The notes under the pieces: model-generated
The model's database searches: none
Seen by the model: the letters and a program-made list of their open reading frames with translations, nothing else
Told to the model about the DNA's origin: nothing
Translations under genes and position numbers: made by a program
NCBI RefSeq assembly: GCF_033101155.1
Contig: NZ_JAWMPX010000002.1
Span: forward strand, 248,001 to 312,000
Length of the DNA: 64,000 bases
From: Tropicimonas sp033101155
Lineage (GTDB): Bacteria > Pseudomonadota > Alphaproteobacteria > Rhodobacterales > Rhodobacteraceae
Direction of reading: 5' to 3'
In this document: one piece after another, positions 26,651-36,887 of the stretch
How positions within the stretch are numbered: the stretch's first letter is position 1
Layout: each line of letters opens with the position of its first letter

Positions 26651-27391
26651 TCAATCGTCGTCCGTGACCACTCGAAGATGCGGGGTTTCGGTGCGTTCCG
26701 GCCGGTGCGGCGAGGGACGAAAATCCCGGACCGGCTCGGCAAATCCCGACACGTCCTGAAGCACGGGGTGATCGGGCGCATCAGCAACTGTCCGAGCCGT
26801 CCAATCCGCGTCCAGACGGTCATCCGAATCCAGCTCCTCCAGCCCAAGGATCGGGGTCACGGAGGTCGAGCGGACATCGAAGCGGCGCGGCGTGCGCCCG
26901 ATCGGGCCCAAAGTTGCCAGGCACCCGAGCACGCGCGAGATCTCGCCGCCATCGGAGCGCAGCGGCAGAAGGAGCAGACCGGCATCGAGCGGCGGCTTGC
27001 CAATCCCGCGATCGCCTGCCAGCGCCAGCCGGACCTTGGCCGGTTGGCGGAAACTCTGTTCCAGAGCGGTCCCGACCCGCTTGCGGCTCTCGGGCAGGAA
27101 GAATGAGGTCAGCGGCATGCCACGCACCTCCATTCCCATCAGCTCGTTGAGATGGGTACCGGCAAGGCGGAAGCGGGCGATGCCGGGGGCCAGCCTTTCG
27201 AGGATGAAGGCGGAGGCGAGCGCGTGCTGGATCCGACGCGGGTCGAGATCGGCCCGGTCGGGCACCAGCCGGTCGCCGCGCAGCCGGTCCCAGTATTCTT
27301 CGACATTCTGCAGCAGCGGAAAGCGCATCGTCTCTCCTCCGGCATCTCCAAGAGATACCACGTTGCGACCTTCAACAAACTCGTCGTTCAT
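26651..27391 (-). CDS. PAS_5-family protein (single PAS-like domain)
   Basis: A 246-residue soluble protein of a family common in Rhodobacterales and Caulobacterales. The first ~150 residues match the PAS_5 pattern: YWDRLRGDRLVPDRADLDPRRI, then FRLAGTHLNELMGMEVRG. The C-terminal ~90 residues are low in conserved features and probably disordered. The role of the family is not known; a sensory or signalling role is only inferred from the PAS fold. It is divergent from yicC, with two CtrA-like boxes in the shared 163-base gap, so cell-cycle or CtrA control is plausible. Confidence 0.75.
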   Translation of the reverse strand: MNDEFVEGRNVVSLGDAGGETMRFPLLQNVEEYWDRLRGDRLVPDRADLDPRRIQHALASAFILERLAPGIARFRLAGTHLNELMGMEVRGMPLTSFFLPESRKRVGTALEQSFRQPAKVRLALAGDRGIGKPPLDAGLLLLPLRSDGGEISRVLGCLATLGPIGRTPRRFDVRSTSVTPILGLEELDSDDRLDADWTARTVADAPDHPVLQDVSGFAEPVRDFRPSPHRPERTETPHLRVVTDDD

Positions 27392-27464
27392 GGCCCTTGC
27401 CCCATACTAGACCGGCAATGCGATCAAGATCACGCGCCGATTCACCCGCATTATTGTTCAAGGA

Positions 27465-27513
27465 TTAACTGTCTGTTAACCCGGGACTCAACAATGCTTA
27501 CCCAATTCTTAAC
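27465..27513. promoter_or_regulatory. Two CtrA-type binding boxes between the PAS_5 gene and yicC
   Basis: A perfect full site TTAA-N7-TTAAC lies at 27465-27480. A second near-perfect one, TTAC-N7-TTAAC, lies at 27498-27513. The established CtrA consensus of alphaproteobacteria is TTAA-N7-TTAAC. The sites lie 75-100 bases upstream of the PAS_5 start and 40-90 bases upstream of yicC, so either gene could be controlled. Confidence 0.7.
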
Positions 27514-27554
27514 ATGCCACGTTTTGGATAGGATGTGGCGCGAAAAGAGGTAAA

Positions 27555-28445
27555 ATGGTTAACTCGATGACCGGCTTCGCGGCCCAGCCCGGGCAGAGCG
27601 GAGACTATATCTGGAACTGGGATCTGCGAAGCCTGAACTCCAAGGGGATGGACCTTCGCCTGCGGGTTCCGGACTGGGTCGACGGCCTGGAAGCTGCGCT
27701 CCGGACACGGATCGGCAAGGCCGCGAAACGGGGCTCGCTGACGATCGGTCTCAAACTCTCGCGCGAGGTGTCGGACGGCACGTTGTCGCTCGACCCGGAC
27801 GGGTTGGCGGCGGCACTGACGGCGTTGATGGAGGTCGGCCGGGCCGCCGAGGTGGCGGGTGTGAAGCTGGCACCGGCAAGCGCGGCGGACCTTCTTTCCA
27901 TGAAGGGCGTTCAGGGGCAGGGGGCACAGAACGTCGACACAAAGCCCCTGAGGGCCGCCCTTCTGGAGGATTTCGAGACGGTTCTTGCCGCTTTCCTGGA
28001 TATGCGGGCACGGGAGGGGGCGGCGCTTGCGGCGATCCTGTACGAACAGCTTGACCGGATCGAGGCGCTGCGCGCCGATGCCGCCGCCTGTCTGGATGCG
28101 CGGGCAGCGGCTTCGGCGCTTGCATTGCGCGCGGCTCTGGCCCGGGTGTTGGAAAATGCGGATGGGGCCGATGAAGGGCGCGTGGCGCAGGAGCTGGCCA
28201 TGCTGTCCGTTAAGGCTGACATCACCGAGGAGCTTGACCGGCTGGCCGCTCATGTGGAAGCCGCGCGCGCTCTTCTGGAAACGGACGGGCCGGTCGGACG
28301 CAAGCTGGAATTCCTCACTCAGGAGTTCAACCGCGAGGCCAACACGCTCTGCTCGAAATCGCAGGATGTCGCGCTCACCAGCATCGGTCTTGACCTGAAG
28401 GCGGTCATCGACCAGATGCGCGAACAGGTTCAAAATGTGGAGTAA
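27555..28445 (+). CDS. yicC: YicC-family endoribonuclease
   Basis: The YicC family are endoribonucleases implicated in small RNA turnover. It has 296 residues with the conserved start SMTGFA, then WDLRSLNSKGMDLRLRVP, and the C-terminal DUF1732 part with KLEFLTQEFNREANTLCSKS. The protein is acidic and alanine-rich in the middle, without membrane segments. gmk follows after 3 bases and the gamma carbonic anhydrase overlaps gmk, so the three form an operon. yicC-gmk linkage is widely conserved. Confidence 0.92.
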   Translation: MVNSMTGFAAQPGQSGDYIWNWDLRSLNSKGMDLRLRVPDWVDGLEAALRTRIGKAAKRGSLTIGLKLSREVSDGTLSLDPDGLAAALTALMEVGRAAEVAGVKLAPASAADLLSMKGVQGQGAQNVDTKPLRAALLEDFETVLAAFLDMRAREGAALAAILYEQLDRIEALRADAAACLDARAAASALALRAALARVLENADGADEGRVAQELAMLSVKADITEELDRLAAHVEAARALLETDGPVGRKLEFLTQEFNREANTLCSKSQDVALTSIGLDLKAVIDQMREQVQNVE

Positions 28446-28448
28446 GCC

Positions 28449-29096
28449 ATGACATCGGAACGCCGGGGTCTTCTCATCATCCTGTCATCGCCCTCCGGGG
28501 CCGGGAAATCGACACTGGCACAGCGGATGATGGGCTGGGATTCATCGCTCAGCTTCTCTGTCTCCGCGACCACGCGGGCGCCGCGCGAGGGCGAGCGCGA
28601 GGGACTGGATTACCGCTTCATGGACATCCCGGCCTTCAAGGAGATGGTCTCTGCGGGGAGGATGTTGGAACATGCGCATGTCTTCGGCAATTTCTACGGC
28701 TCGCCACAGGACCCGGTCGAGGAGGCCATCGAGTCCGGGCGCGACGTGCTTTTCGATGTCGACTGGCAGGGCGCGCAGCAGATCCGCAACTCGGATCTCG
28801 GCAAGCACACGCTCTCGCTCTTCATCCTGCCGCCCTCGATCACCGAGTTGCGCCGACGGCTCATTTCGCGCGGCAAGGACAGCGCGGATGTGATCTCCAA
28901 GCGCATGCAGAAAAGCTGGGACGAGATCAGCCATTGGGGCAGCTACGATTACGTGCTGGTCAATGATGACCTCGATGCGACCTTCGAGAAGCTGAAGGTG
29001 ATCGTGACGGCCGAGCGGATGCGCCGGGCGCAGCAGCCGACGCTGCAGGAATTCGTGCGCGGATTGCAGGCGGAGTTCGAGGAGGGACAGGAATGA
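28449..29096 (+). CDS. gmk: Guanylate kinase
   Basis: Guanylate kinase phosphorylates GMP to GDP with ATP. It has 215 residues with the P-loop SPSGAGKST near the N-terminus, the GMP-binding region TTRAPREGEREGLDY, and the lid region. The length and the order of motifs (VLFDVDWQGAQQI, ILPPSITELRRRL) are standard. The stop overlaps the start of the next gene by four bases. Confidence 0.96.
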   Translation: MTSERRGLLIILSSPSGAGKSTLAQRMMGWDSSLSFSVSATTRAPREGEREGLDYRFMDIPAFKEMVSAGRMLEHAHVFGNFYGSPQDPVEEAIESGRDVLFDVDWQGAQQIRNSDLGKHTLSLFILPPSITELRRRLISRGKDSADVISKRMQKSWDEISHWGSYDYVLVNDDLDATFEKLKVIVTAERMRRAQQPTLQEFVRGLQAEFEEGQE

Positions 29097-29611
29097 TCTA
29101 TTCGCTGGACGGCATCATGCCCGAGATCGACGAGAGCGCCTGGGTGGCGCCGGATGCCAACCTGATCGGCAGGATCGCGCTGGAAGCGGGAGCTTCGGTC
29201 TGGTTCGGCTCGACGCTGCGCGGTGACAATGAGCTGATCCGGGTCGGCGCAGGCTCCAATATCCAGGAGAACTGCGTGCTGCACACGGATATGGGCTTCC
29301 CGCTCGATATCGGTCCGAATTGCACGATCGGGCACAAGGCGATGCTGCATGGCTGCGTGATCGGCGAGCAGAGCCTTGTCGGCATGGGGGCGACGATCCT
29401 GAACGGGGCGAAGATCGGGCGGAATTGCCTGATCGGGGCCTGCGCACTCATCACTGAGGGCAAGGAGATCCCGGACAATTCTCTCGTCATGGGCTCGCCG
29501 GGCAAGGTCGTTCGACAGCTCGACGAGGCGGCCGCGCAACGGCTGCTCACCTCGGCGCTGCATTACCAGCAGAACGCGCGGCGCTACAGGCAAGGGCTTA
29601 CGGCGGTCTGA
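29093..29611 (+). CDS. Gamma carbonic anhydrase-family hexapeptide-repeat protein
   Basis: A 172-residue left-handed beta-helix protein of the YrdA/PaaY/CaiE group. Hexapeptide repeats run from about residue 15 to 135 (for example APDANLIGRIALEAGASVWFGS). The likely zinc-binding histidines are in VLHTDMG and TIGHKAMLHGC. Members are trimeric zinc or iron enzymes; some are carbonic anhydrases and others have unclear substrates. The ATG overlaps the gmk stop by four bases, so it is the last gene of yicC-gmk. It converges with the phospholipase D-family gene, with 31 bases between the stops. Confidence 0.9.
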   Translation: MIYSLDGIMPEIDESAWVAPDANLIGRIALEAGASVWFGSTLRGDNELIRVGAGSNIQENCVLHTDMGFPLDIGPNCTIGHKAMLHGCVIGEQSLVGMGATILNGAKIGRNCLIGACALITEGKEIPDNSLVMGSPGKVVRQLDEAAAQRLLTSALHYQQNARRYRQGLTAV

Positions 29612-29642
29612 GCAGGCATCGGCACTGCGTCGGGCTGCCGGA

Positions 29643-31190
29643 TCAAAGCATCCACTCGACCGGCAAGAATCGGACAACACGCGTCAGTTGGCGTTGAAAC
29701 CAGGTCGAATTCGGCTCGGTGTGGTAGCGCGTGGTCGGCCCATCCGGCAGCTCTTCCGTCCAGACCAGATCTCCGTCCTCCGTCATCTCGACGCGATAGG
29801 CAAATCCGGGCTTGTCCAGCTGCGCTGCGAGCGAGGTCGCGATTTTCGGGCTTTCGATCAGCAAGCCCATTTCCGTGTTCAGGCGCGCGGATCGCGGGTC
29901 CAGATTGTAGGAGCCTATGAACGCCCGTTCGCCATCGGAGCCGAACATCTTGGCGTGGAGACCAGAGGCCGAGCCGGCGAGAATCTCGGGCAGGCCACGC
30001 GCGCGATGTTCCGTGCGAAGCGGCCGGAGTTCCTGAAGCTCCACGCCGCTTTGCAGCAGTCCTTCCCGGTACGCCATATAGGCGGCATGCACCGGCATCA
30101 CGTCTGTTGCGTCAAGGGAGTTGGTCAGGATGCGCACCTTCACGCCGGACCGGGCGAGGTCTTCAAGGAGCTCCGCGCCTTTTTCGCCGGGAATGAAATA
30201 GGCCGAGACGAGATCAAGGGAGATCCGGGAGCTTTTCGCGAAATCCACCAGCTGCCGCCCCATCAGATCCGCCTCATCGACCAGACCGAGACCTTTCGCC
30301 GGGTCATCCACGAAGAGCGTGACATCGCTCCACTCGATTTCGATATCCCGCTCGGCGATCCGGTCGGCGAGGTCATTCTCGAGGATGGCCTTGCGATAGC
30401 CCGAACCGATGGCGGATTGTCTGGCGGTTGCAGCCAGGGATTGGATCTGGCTTTCTTCGGATGCCTCAAGGATCAGGGCAGCATCATAGGCAGAGGCGCT
30501 GTTCCAATAGGCATCGAAAGAGTCCGAGACATCCTCGACGATCGGACCAATCGCGATGGTGTCGACATCGAGATAGTGGGTTCCGGCGCCGTAGTCGAAA
30601 TAGATATCGCCGATATTGCGCCCTCCGACGATCGTGGCGACACCATCGAAGATCATCGACTTGTTGTGCATGCGCCGGTTCAGCCGGCTGAAATCGAAGA
30701 CGTAGGACAGAAGCTTGGGGTTTCGCAGTGTGAACGGGTTGAAGATGCGGACGCTGGCCTTGGGCAGGGCGTCCAGTTCGGCCAGCACGGAATCCATGCC
30801 CGGGACACCATTATCGTCGACCAGCAGACGCACCCGCACACCGCGGGCTGCGGCGGCCCTCAATTCTTCCAGCAGCATGTAGCCCGTGGCGTCGTTCTGC
30901 CAGATATAATATTGCGCATCGATGGACGACACGCTCTGTCGTGCAAGGATGACCCGCGCCGCAAAGGCCGTGAGCCCGTCATGCAGGGGCCGAACGCCAT
31001 CCAGGCCGGGATTTCGCGACATTGCGGGCTGGATGGAGGCGCCGAGCGGTCCCGACCACTCTGCAGCCAGCTTTGGGGTTGGCTCCTGAAAGTTGGTCTG
31101 CGGCAGGGGAAAGGCCAGCCTGAGGCCCACAACGCCGATCGCAAGGATCGCCCCAAAAAGCAGAAGAGATTTGATCAGGCGCATTTCCAA
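29643..31190 (-). CDS. Phospholipase D-family protein (cardiolipin synthase-like)
   Basis: A 515-residue protein with one N-terminal membrane anchor (about 7-28) and two HKD motifs of the phospholipase D superfamily. The first is within HNKSMIFDGVATIVGGRN and the second within HAKMFGSDGERAFIGSYN, each with downstream N and G residues. The first carries Asn next to the His, a common variant. It is likely to act on phospholipids at or outside the inner membrane; both cardiolipin synthases and phospholipases look like this. It stands alone on the minus strand next to the Pho regulon. A Pho-like half site lies at about 31438, but I do not count it as a Pho box. Confidence 0.82.
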   Translation of the reverse strand: MEMRLIKSLLLFGAILAIGVVGLRLAFPLPQTNFQEPTPKLAAEWSGPLGASIQPAMSRNPGLDGVRPLHDGLTAFAARVILARQSVSSIDAQYYIWQNDATGYMLLEELRAAAARGVRVRLLVDDNGVPGMDSVLAELDALPKASVRIFNPFTLRNPKLLSYVFDFSRLNRRMHNKSMIFDGVATIVGGRNIGDIYFDYGAGTHYLDVDTIAIGPIVEDVSDSFDAYWNSASAYDAALILEASEESQIQSLAATARQSAIGSGYRKAILENDLADRIAERDIEIEWSDVTLFVDDPAKGLGLVDEADLMGRQLVDFAKSSRISLDLVSAYFIPGEKGAELLEDLARSGVKVRILTNSLDATDVMPVHAAYMAYREGLLQSGVELQELRPLRTEHRARGLPEILAGSASGLHAKMFGSDGERAFIGSYNLDPRSARLNTEMGLLIESPKIATSLAAQLDKPGFAYRVEMTEDGDLVWTEELPDGPTTRYHTEPNSTWFQRQLTRVVRFLPVEWML

Positions 31191-31511
31191 CTCCGTGTTC
31201 GCTTCGAGGGATCATGGGCGCTTGCGACTGTGCAATGCAACCGCCTGACGCGACCGTTTTGCTTCCGGCTTCCCGGATGCGCTCGCTGCGGGCGAAGACC
31301 GTTCCGGGGGACAAATGCCGGGTTAGATGTGGACAGATTGCGCGAAACGGCGTCCATAGGCGGGGCGTGGATGCTTCGTGCCGCGCCGGGAACAGCACTC
31401 CCCGCCACATTTCGGCACTTCACCGGGACGAAACGGTGACAGAGCGCCACGTTGATCCCCGGTTCGCGGCTTGCAGGATGGCCGCGACTCCTTTCAGAGC
31501 AGGACAGTGTC

Positions 31512-32561
31512 ATGACCGATTTCTCCGATCTTCTCCTCGACGCTGTGCCGAGTCCGCTTGTCCTTGTCGGCCCGGACCAACGGGTTCGATCAATGAATTC
31601 CGGCGCGCTGGAGATCTTCGCCGGGTCCGGGACCGGACGGCATTTCGTGACTGTGCTGCGGCAGCCCGCCCTGATCGCCTGTGTCGAACAGGCGATGGGG
31701 CAGGGGAACGAGGGCCGCACGCGCTTTGTCGACACTGGGTTGGACCGGGAAGCGAACTACAAGGTTCGCGCCGTGGCGCTCGACGCGGAGGACGGGCGGC
31801 ATGTGCTGCTCTCTTTCGAGGATGTGACAGAGTTCGAACGCGCAGGAGAGATGCGGCGGGATTTCGTTGCCAATGTCAGCCATGAGTTGAAGACGCCGCT
31901 GACCGCGCTGCTCGGTTTCATCGAGACGCTGCGGGGGGCAGCTCGGGACGATGCGGATGCGCGCGAGCGGTTCCTGGGGATCATGGAGCGGGAGGCGGAG
32001 CGGATGAACCGGCTGGTCTCGGACCTGCTCTCGCTTGGCCGGGTCGAATCGACCGAGCGGCAGCGGCCGAGGGACCCGGTCAATATCGACGATCTTGTTG
32101 CGGCGACCCTGACGCCGCTGCAGACTCTGGCCGAGACGGAGGATGTGACGCTGGAGGTTGTCCGCGCGGCGGATCTGCCCGAACCGTTTGCCGTGCCGGG
32201 CGACCGGGATCAGCTTCAACAGGTCCTGACCAACCTTGTCGAGAATGGCATCAAATATGGCCGCAAGGGCGGGACGGTGCAGATCCTTCTCGACTATTCG
32301 CCGCGCGAACTGGCCTTTCGTGGCCCTGGCGTTCGGATCGAGGTCATCGATGACGGAGAGGGGTTTGACCCGATCCACATTCCGCGCCTGACCGAACGAT
32401 TCTACCGCGTCGACAACCACCGGTCCCGCGCCATGGGCGGCACCGGGCTCGGTCTCGCGATCGCCAAGCACATCATCAACCGCCACCGCGGCCGGTTCCG
32501 AATCGAGACAGAGGCGGGGCAGGGCGCGCGCTTCACGATTCTCCTGCCCGTGCGGACGTAA
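31512..32561 (+). CDS. phoR: Phosphate-regulon sensor kinase PhoR, soluble form
   Basis: PhoR phosphorylates PhoB when phosphate is scarce, with the PstSCAB-PhoU complex as the sensor. ATG at 31512 gives ~349 residues beginning MTDFSDLLLDAVPSPLVLVG. The upstream in-frame ATG (31452) adds only non-conserved residues. A PAS domain (about 8-105) is followed by HisKA with FVANVSHELKTPL and HATPase with VIDDGEGFDP and GTGLGLAIAK. No membrane segment is visible, unlike E. coli PhoR, which is anchored by an N-terminal helix. It probably docks on the membrane through PhoU/Pst. It precedes pstS in the order typical of Rhodobacterales. Confidence 0.9.
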   Translation: MTDFSDLLLDAVPSPLVLVGPDQRVRSMNSGALEIFAGSGTGRHFVTVLRQPALIACVEQAMGQGNEGRTRFVDTGLDREANYKVRAVALDAEDGRHVLLSFEDVTEFERAGEMRRDFVANVSHELKTPLTALLGFIETLRGAARDDADARERFLGIMEREAERMNRLVSDLLSLGRVESTERQRPRDPVNIDDLVAATLTPLQTLAETEDVTLEVVRAADLPEPFAVPGDRDQLQQVLTNLVENGIKYGRKGGTVQILLDYSPRELAFRGPGVRIEVIDDGEGFDPIHIPRLTERFYRVDNHRSRAMGGTGLGLAIAKHIINRHRGRFRIETEAGQGARFTILLPVRT

Positions 32562-32674
32562 GAACCGCCCTGCGCGCAAGACGTATCCCTCGCGTACAGG
32601 GCGTGGGACCTGTCGGACCGGCGGGAAGCATTCCCTTACGTCATGTAACGGTCTATCCACAGGAAACCGGGCCT

Positions 32675-32703
32675 CTGTCATCAATCTGTTACAGAGCTGT
32701 CAC
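32675..32703 (+). promoter_or_regulatory. Pho box with three direct repeats upstream of pstS
   Basis: Three 7-bp repeats at 11-bp spacing: CTGTCAT (32675), CTGTTAC (32686), CTGTCAC (32697), each separated by 4 bp. This is the established PhoB-binding pattern. It ends 85 bases before the pstS ATG, so PhoB should activate pstSCAB-phoU-phoB, including its own gene. A GC-rich hairpin (32567-32602) after phoR separates phoR from this promoter. Confidence 0.92.
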
Positions 32704-32788
32704 AAAAGGCAAACGAGACGTCACTACATGCCACGCGAGGCCGTCGGAGAGCGACGGTCCAACAAACACTCTGCCTTGGAGAACTCAT

Positions 32789-33826
32789 ATGTCTCTCGTG
32801 AAGCTGACCGCCTCTGCCCTGGCGATTGCTGCCGTTTCGGCCACCGCTGCCGCTGCCCGTGACAATGTCCAGATTGCCGGCTCCTCGACCGTTCTGCCCT
32901 ACGCCTCGATCGTTGCCGAAGCCTTCGGCGAGAATTTCGACTTCCCGACCCCGGTCGTCGAATCCGGCGGCTCCTCCGCCGGCCTGAAGCGCTTCTGTGA
33001 AGGCGTCGGCGAGAACACCATCGACATCGCCAACGCCTCGCGCGGCATCAAGGACAAAGAGATCAAGGCCTGTGCCGAAGCCGGCGTGACCGACATTATC
33101 GAAGTCCGCATCGGCTATGACGGCATCGTCTTCGCCTCCCAGACCGATGGCCCGGCCTTCACCGCACTAGAGCCCGCAGACCTCTTCAATGCGCTCAGCG
33201 ACAAGGTGCTGGTGGATGGCGAGATCGTCGACAACCCCTACAACCAGTGGGCCGAATTCAACGCCGAGCTGCCGGCCGTTGACATCATCGCCTTCCCTCC
33301 GGGCACCAAGCACGGCACCCGTGAAGTCTTCGAAGAGAAGGTCATCCTGATCGGCTGTGAAGAAACCGGCGCCTATGAGGCGATGGTCGCTGGCGGCATG
33401 TCCGAGGACGACGCCGAGGGCGCCTGCATCTCGCTGCGCACCGACGGCAAGGCGGTCGACATCGACGGCGACTACACCGAGACCCTGGCCCGTATCGACG
33501 CCAACCCGAACGGTGTCGGCATCTTCGGCCTGGCCTTCTACGAGAACAACACGGACAAGCTGAAGGTCGCGACCATGTCCGGCGTCGTTCCCTCCACCGA
33601 GTCCATCGCCACCGGCGAATACCCGGTCTCGCGTCCGCTCTTCTTCTACATCAAGAAGGCGCATATCGGCGTCATCCCCGGCCTGAAGGAATTTGCCTCC
33701 TTCTTCGTCGCTGACGAGATCGCTGGTTCCGATGGCCCGCTGGCCGCTTACGGCCTCGTCTCCGACCCCGAGCTGGCTGCCACCCAGACCGCCGTTGAGG
33801 CCGAAGACGTCATGGGCGGCATGTAA
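32789..33826 (+). CDS. pstS: Phosphate ABC transporter substrate-binding protein PstS
   Basis: This periplasmic protein binds inorganic phosphate for the Pst importer. ATG at 32789 has TTGGAGAA upstream. The ~345-residue product begins with a signal peptide (cleavage after about residue 23, TAAAARDN). The mature protein opens with QIAGSSTVLPYA, the phosphate-binding loop, then ESGGSSAGLKRF and NASRGIKDKE, typical of the PstS/SphX group. The frame upstream to 32603 overlaps the promoter and is not coding. Codon use is strongly biased, as for a highly expressed gene. A hairpin follows before pstC. Confidence 0.95.
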   Translation: MSLVKLTASALAIAAVSATAAAARDNVQIAGSSTVLPYASIVAEAFGENFDFPTPVVESGGSSAGLKRFCEGVGENTIDIANASRGIKDKEIKACAEAGVTDIIEVRIGYDGIVFASQTDGPAFTALEPADLFNALSDKVLVDGEIVDNPYNQWAEFNAELPAVDIIAFPPGTKHGTREVFEEKVILIGCEETGAYEAMVAGGMSEDDAEGACISLRTDGKAVDIDGDYTETLARIDANPNGVGIFGLAFYENNTDKLKVATMSGVVPSTESIATGEYPVSRPLFFYIKKAHIGVIPGLKEFASFFVADEIAGSDGPLAAYGLVSDPELAATQTAVEAEDVMGGM

Positions 33827-33853
33827 GACCTGCCCCCTCGGCTCTGACCTTTC

Positions 33854-33879
33854 GGGAGGGCGGCGCGTGTCGCCCTCCC
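33854..33879 (+). repeat. Intercistronic hairpin between pstS and pstC
   Basis: A perfect 9-bp stem (GGGAGGGCG and CGCCCTCCC) with an 8-base loop lies 28 bases after the pstS stop, with no T-run. Such hairpins after the binding-protein gene commonly stabilise the upstream mRNA, or partly stop transcription, so that PstS is made in excess of the membrane parts. Confidence 0.6.
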
Positions 33880-34005
33880 ACCCCGGATGTCTTTCCCCCC
33901 TCGTGCCCCGCTCAGACAGGCCGGAAAACCTGCCAGCGGGCGCCGTCGTTCAAGGGCCGCTGCTGCGCCCGAGACCGAAAACCGCGAATTTGAAGAGGTT
34001 GCCTG

Positions 34006-35501
<1,496 letters not shown>

Positions 35502-35505
<4 letters not shown>

Positions 35506-36869
35506 CCGACGCAACCGCAAACACGCCGACGGCTCCGAAACAGAGCAAGCATGCGGGCTCGCTCTTCGGCGCGAACGCCCGCACAAAAAAGCGCAACGCC
35601 TCCGAAGCCCGCTTCCGCGCCTACGGGCTGACCGCGGTCGGCATCGGCGTTGCCGCGCTGATCATGCTCATGAGCTCGATCCTGAGCCAGGGCCTGCCGG
35701 CCTTCCAACAAACCTTCATCACGCTGGAGGTTCACCTCGACGCGGCCAAGCTCGACAAGAGCGGCGAGCGCGATATCGAGGCAATCAAGAAAGTCTCGAC
35801 CTTCGGCTACGCGCCGTTGATCAAGACTGCGCTGATCGCGAAAAACGAAGCGCTTGGGATCGACGCGGAGGCGCTCGGGATCTCCGCCAAGGAGATGTCG
35901 GCGATGATCTCCAAGGAAGCCGCCGCCCAGCTGCGCCGTTTTGTCATCGCCGACCCGGACCGCATCGGCGAGACGGTTGAATTCGAGTTTCTCGCCTCGG
36001 GCCGGATCGACGGCTACTACAAGGATCGCGTCACCCTGGAGAGCGCCGAGCGGGACAGCAATGTCTCTCCCGCACAGCTCCACTATGCCGATGCGCTCAA
36101 GGAGGGCGGGGCGCTCAGCACACATTTCAACTGGGGCTTCCTCACCATGGCGGACGCCTCCGAGAACCGGCCCGAGGCCGCCGGGATCGGCGTGGCGATG
36201 ATCGGCTCGCTCTACATGATGCTGATCGTGCTGTGCCTTGCCCTGCCCATCGGTGTCGCCGCCTCGATCTATCTGGAGGAGTTTGCGCCGAAGAACTGGA
36301 TCACCGACCTGATCGAGGTGAACATTTCCAACCTGGCGGCGGTTCCTTCCATCGTCTTCGGCATCCTTGGCCTCGCTATCTTCATCAACTATGCTGGCCT
36401 GCCGCAATCGGCGCCCATCGTCGGCGGCCTCGTGCTGACGCTGATGACGCTGCCGACCATCATCATCTCGACCCGCGCCTCGCTGAAATCGGTCCCGCCG
36501 AGCATTCGCGATGCGGCCCTCGGGGTTGGCGCCTCGAAGATGCAATCGGTGTTCCATCACGTGCTGCCGCTGGCCATGCCCGGCATCCTGACGGGCACCA
36601 TCATCGGGCTGGCACAGGCACTTGGCGAGACCGCGCCGCTGATGCTGATCGGAATGGTGGCCTTTGTGCGCGAGTTCCCCGCCGCGCCGCCGGAGGGCTT
36701 CTTCGATCCCGCTTCGGCGCTTCCGGTGCAGGTCTATAACTGGACAACCCGGGCTGATCCGGCTTTCGTGGAACGTGCATCCGGAGCGATCATCGTGCTG
36801 TTGATCTTCCTGCTCTGCATGAACTTCCTTGCTATCCTCCTCCGTCGCCGCTTCGAGCGCCGCTGGTAA
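35502..36869 (+). CDS. pstA: Phosphate ABC transporter permease PstA
   Basis: This is the second permease of the Pst importer. The 455-residue protein has the long N-terminal periplasmic insertion of the alphaproteobacterial form (after a membrane segment at about 45-68, a soluble region to about 225). The six-helix permease domain follows, with the loop GVGASKMQSVFHHVLPLAMPG. It is coupled to pstC and followed by pstB after 18 bases. Confidence 0.93.
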
Positions 36870-36887
36870 ATCGGAAAAGGTGGAAAA

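Noticed and set aside
31430..31452. Pho-box-like sequence on the minus strand upstream of the phospholipase D-family gene
   Set aside because: Only one repeat (CTGTCAC) is good; the next at 11-bp spacing does not match. It is about 250 bases from the gene.
32603..32788. N-terminal extension of PstS from 32603
   Set aside because: It overlaps the Pho box and lacks a signal peptide; the ATG at 32789 has a good binding site and a normal signal sequence.
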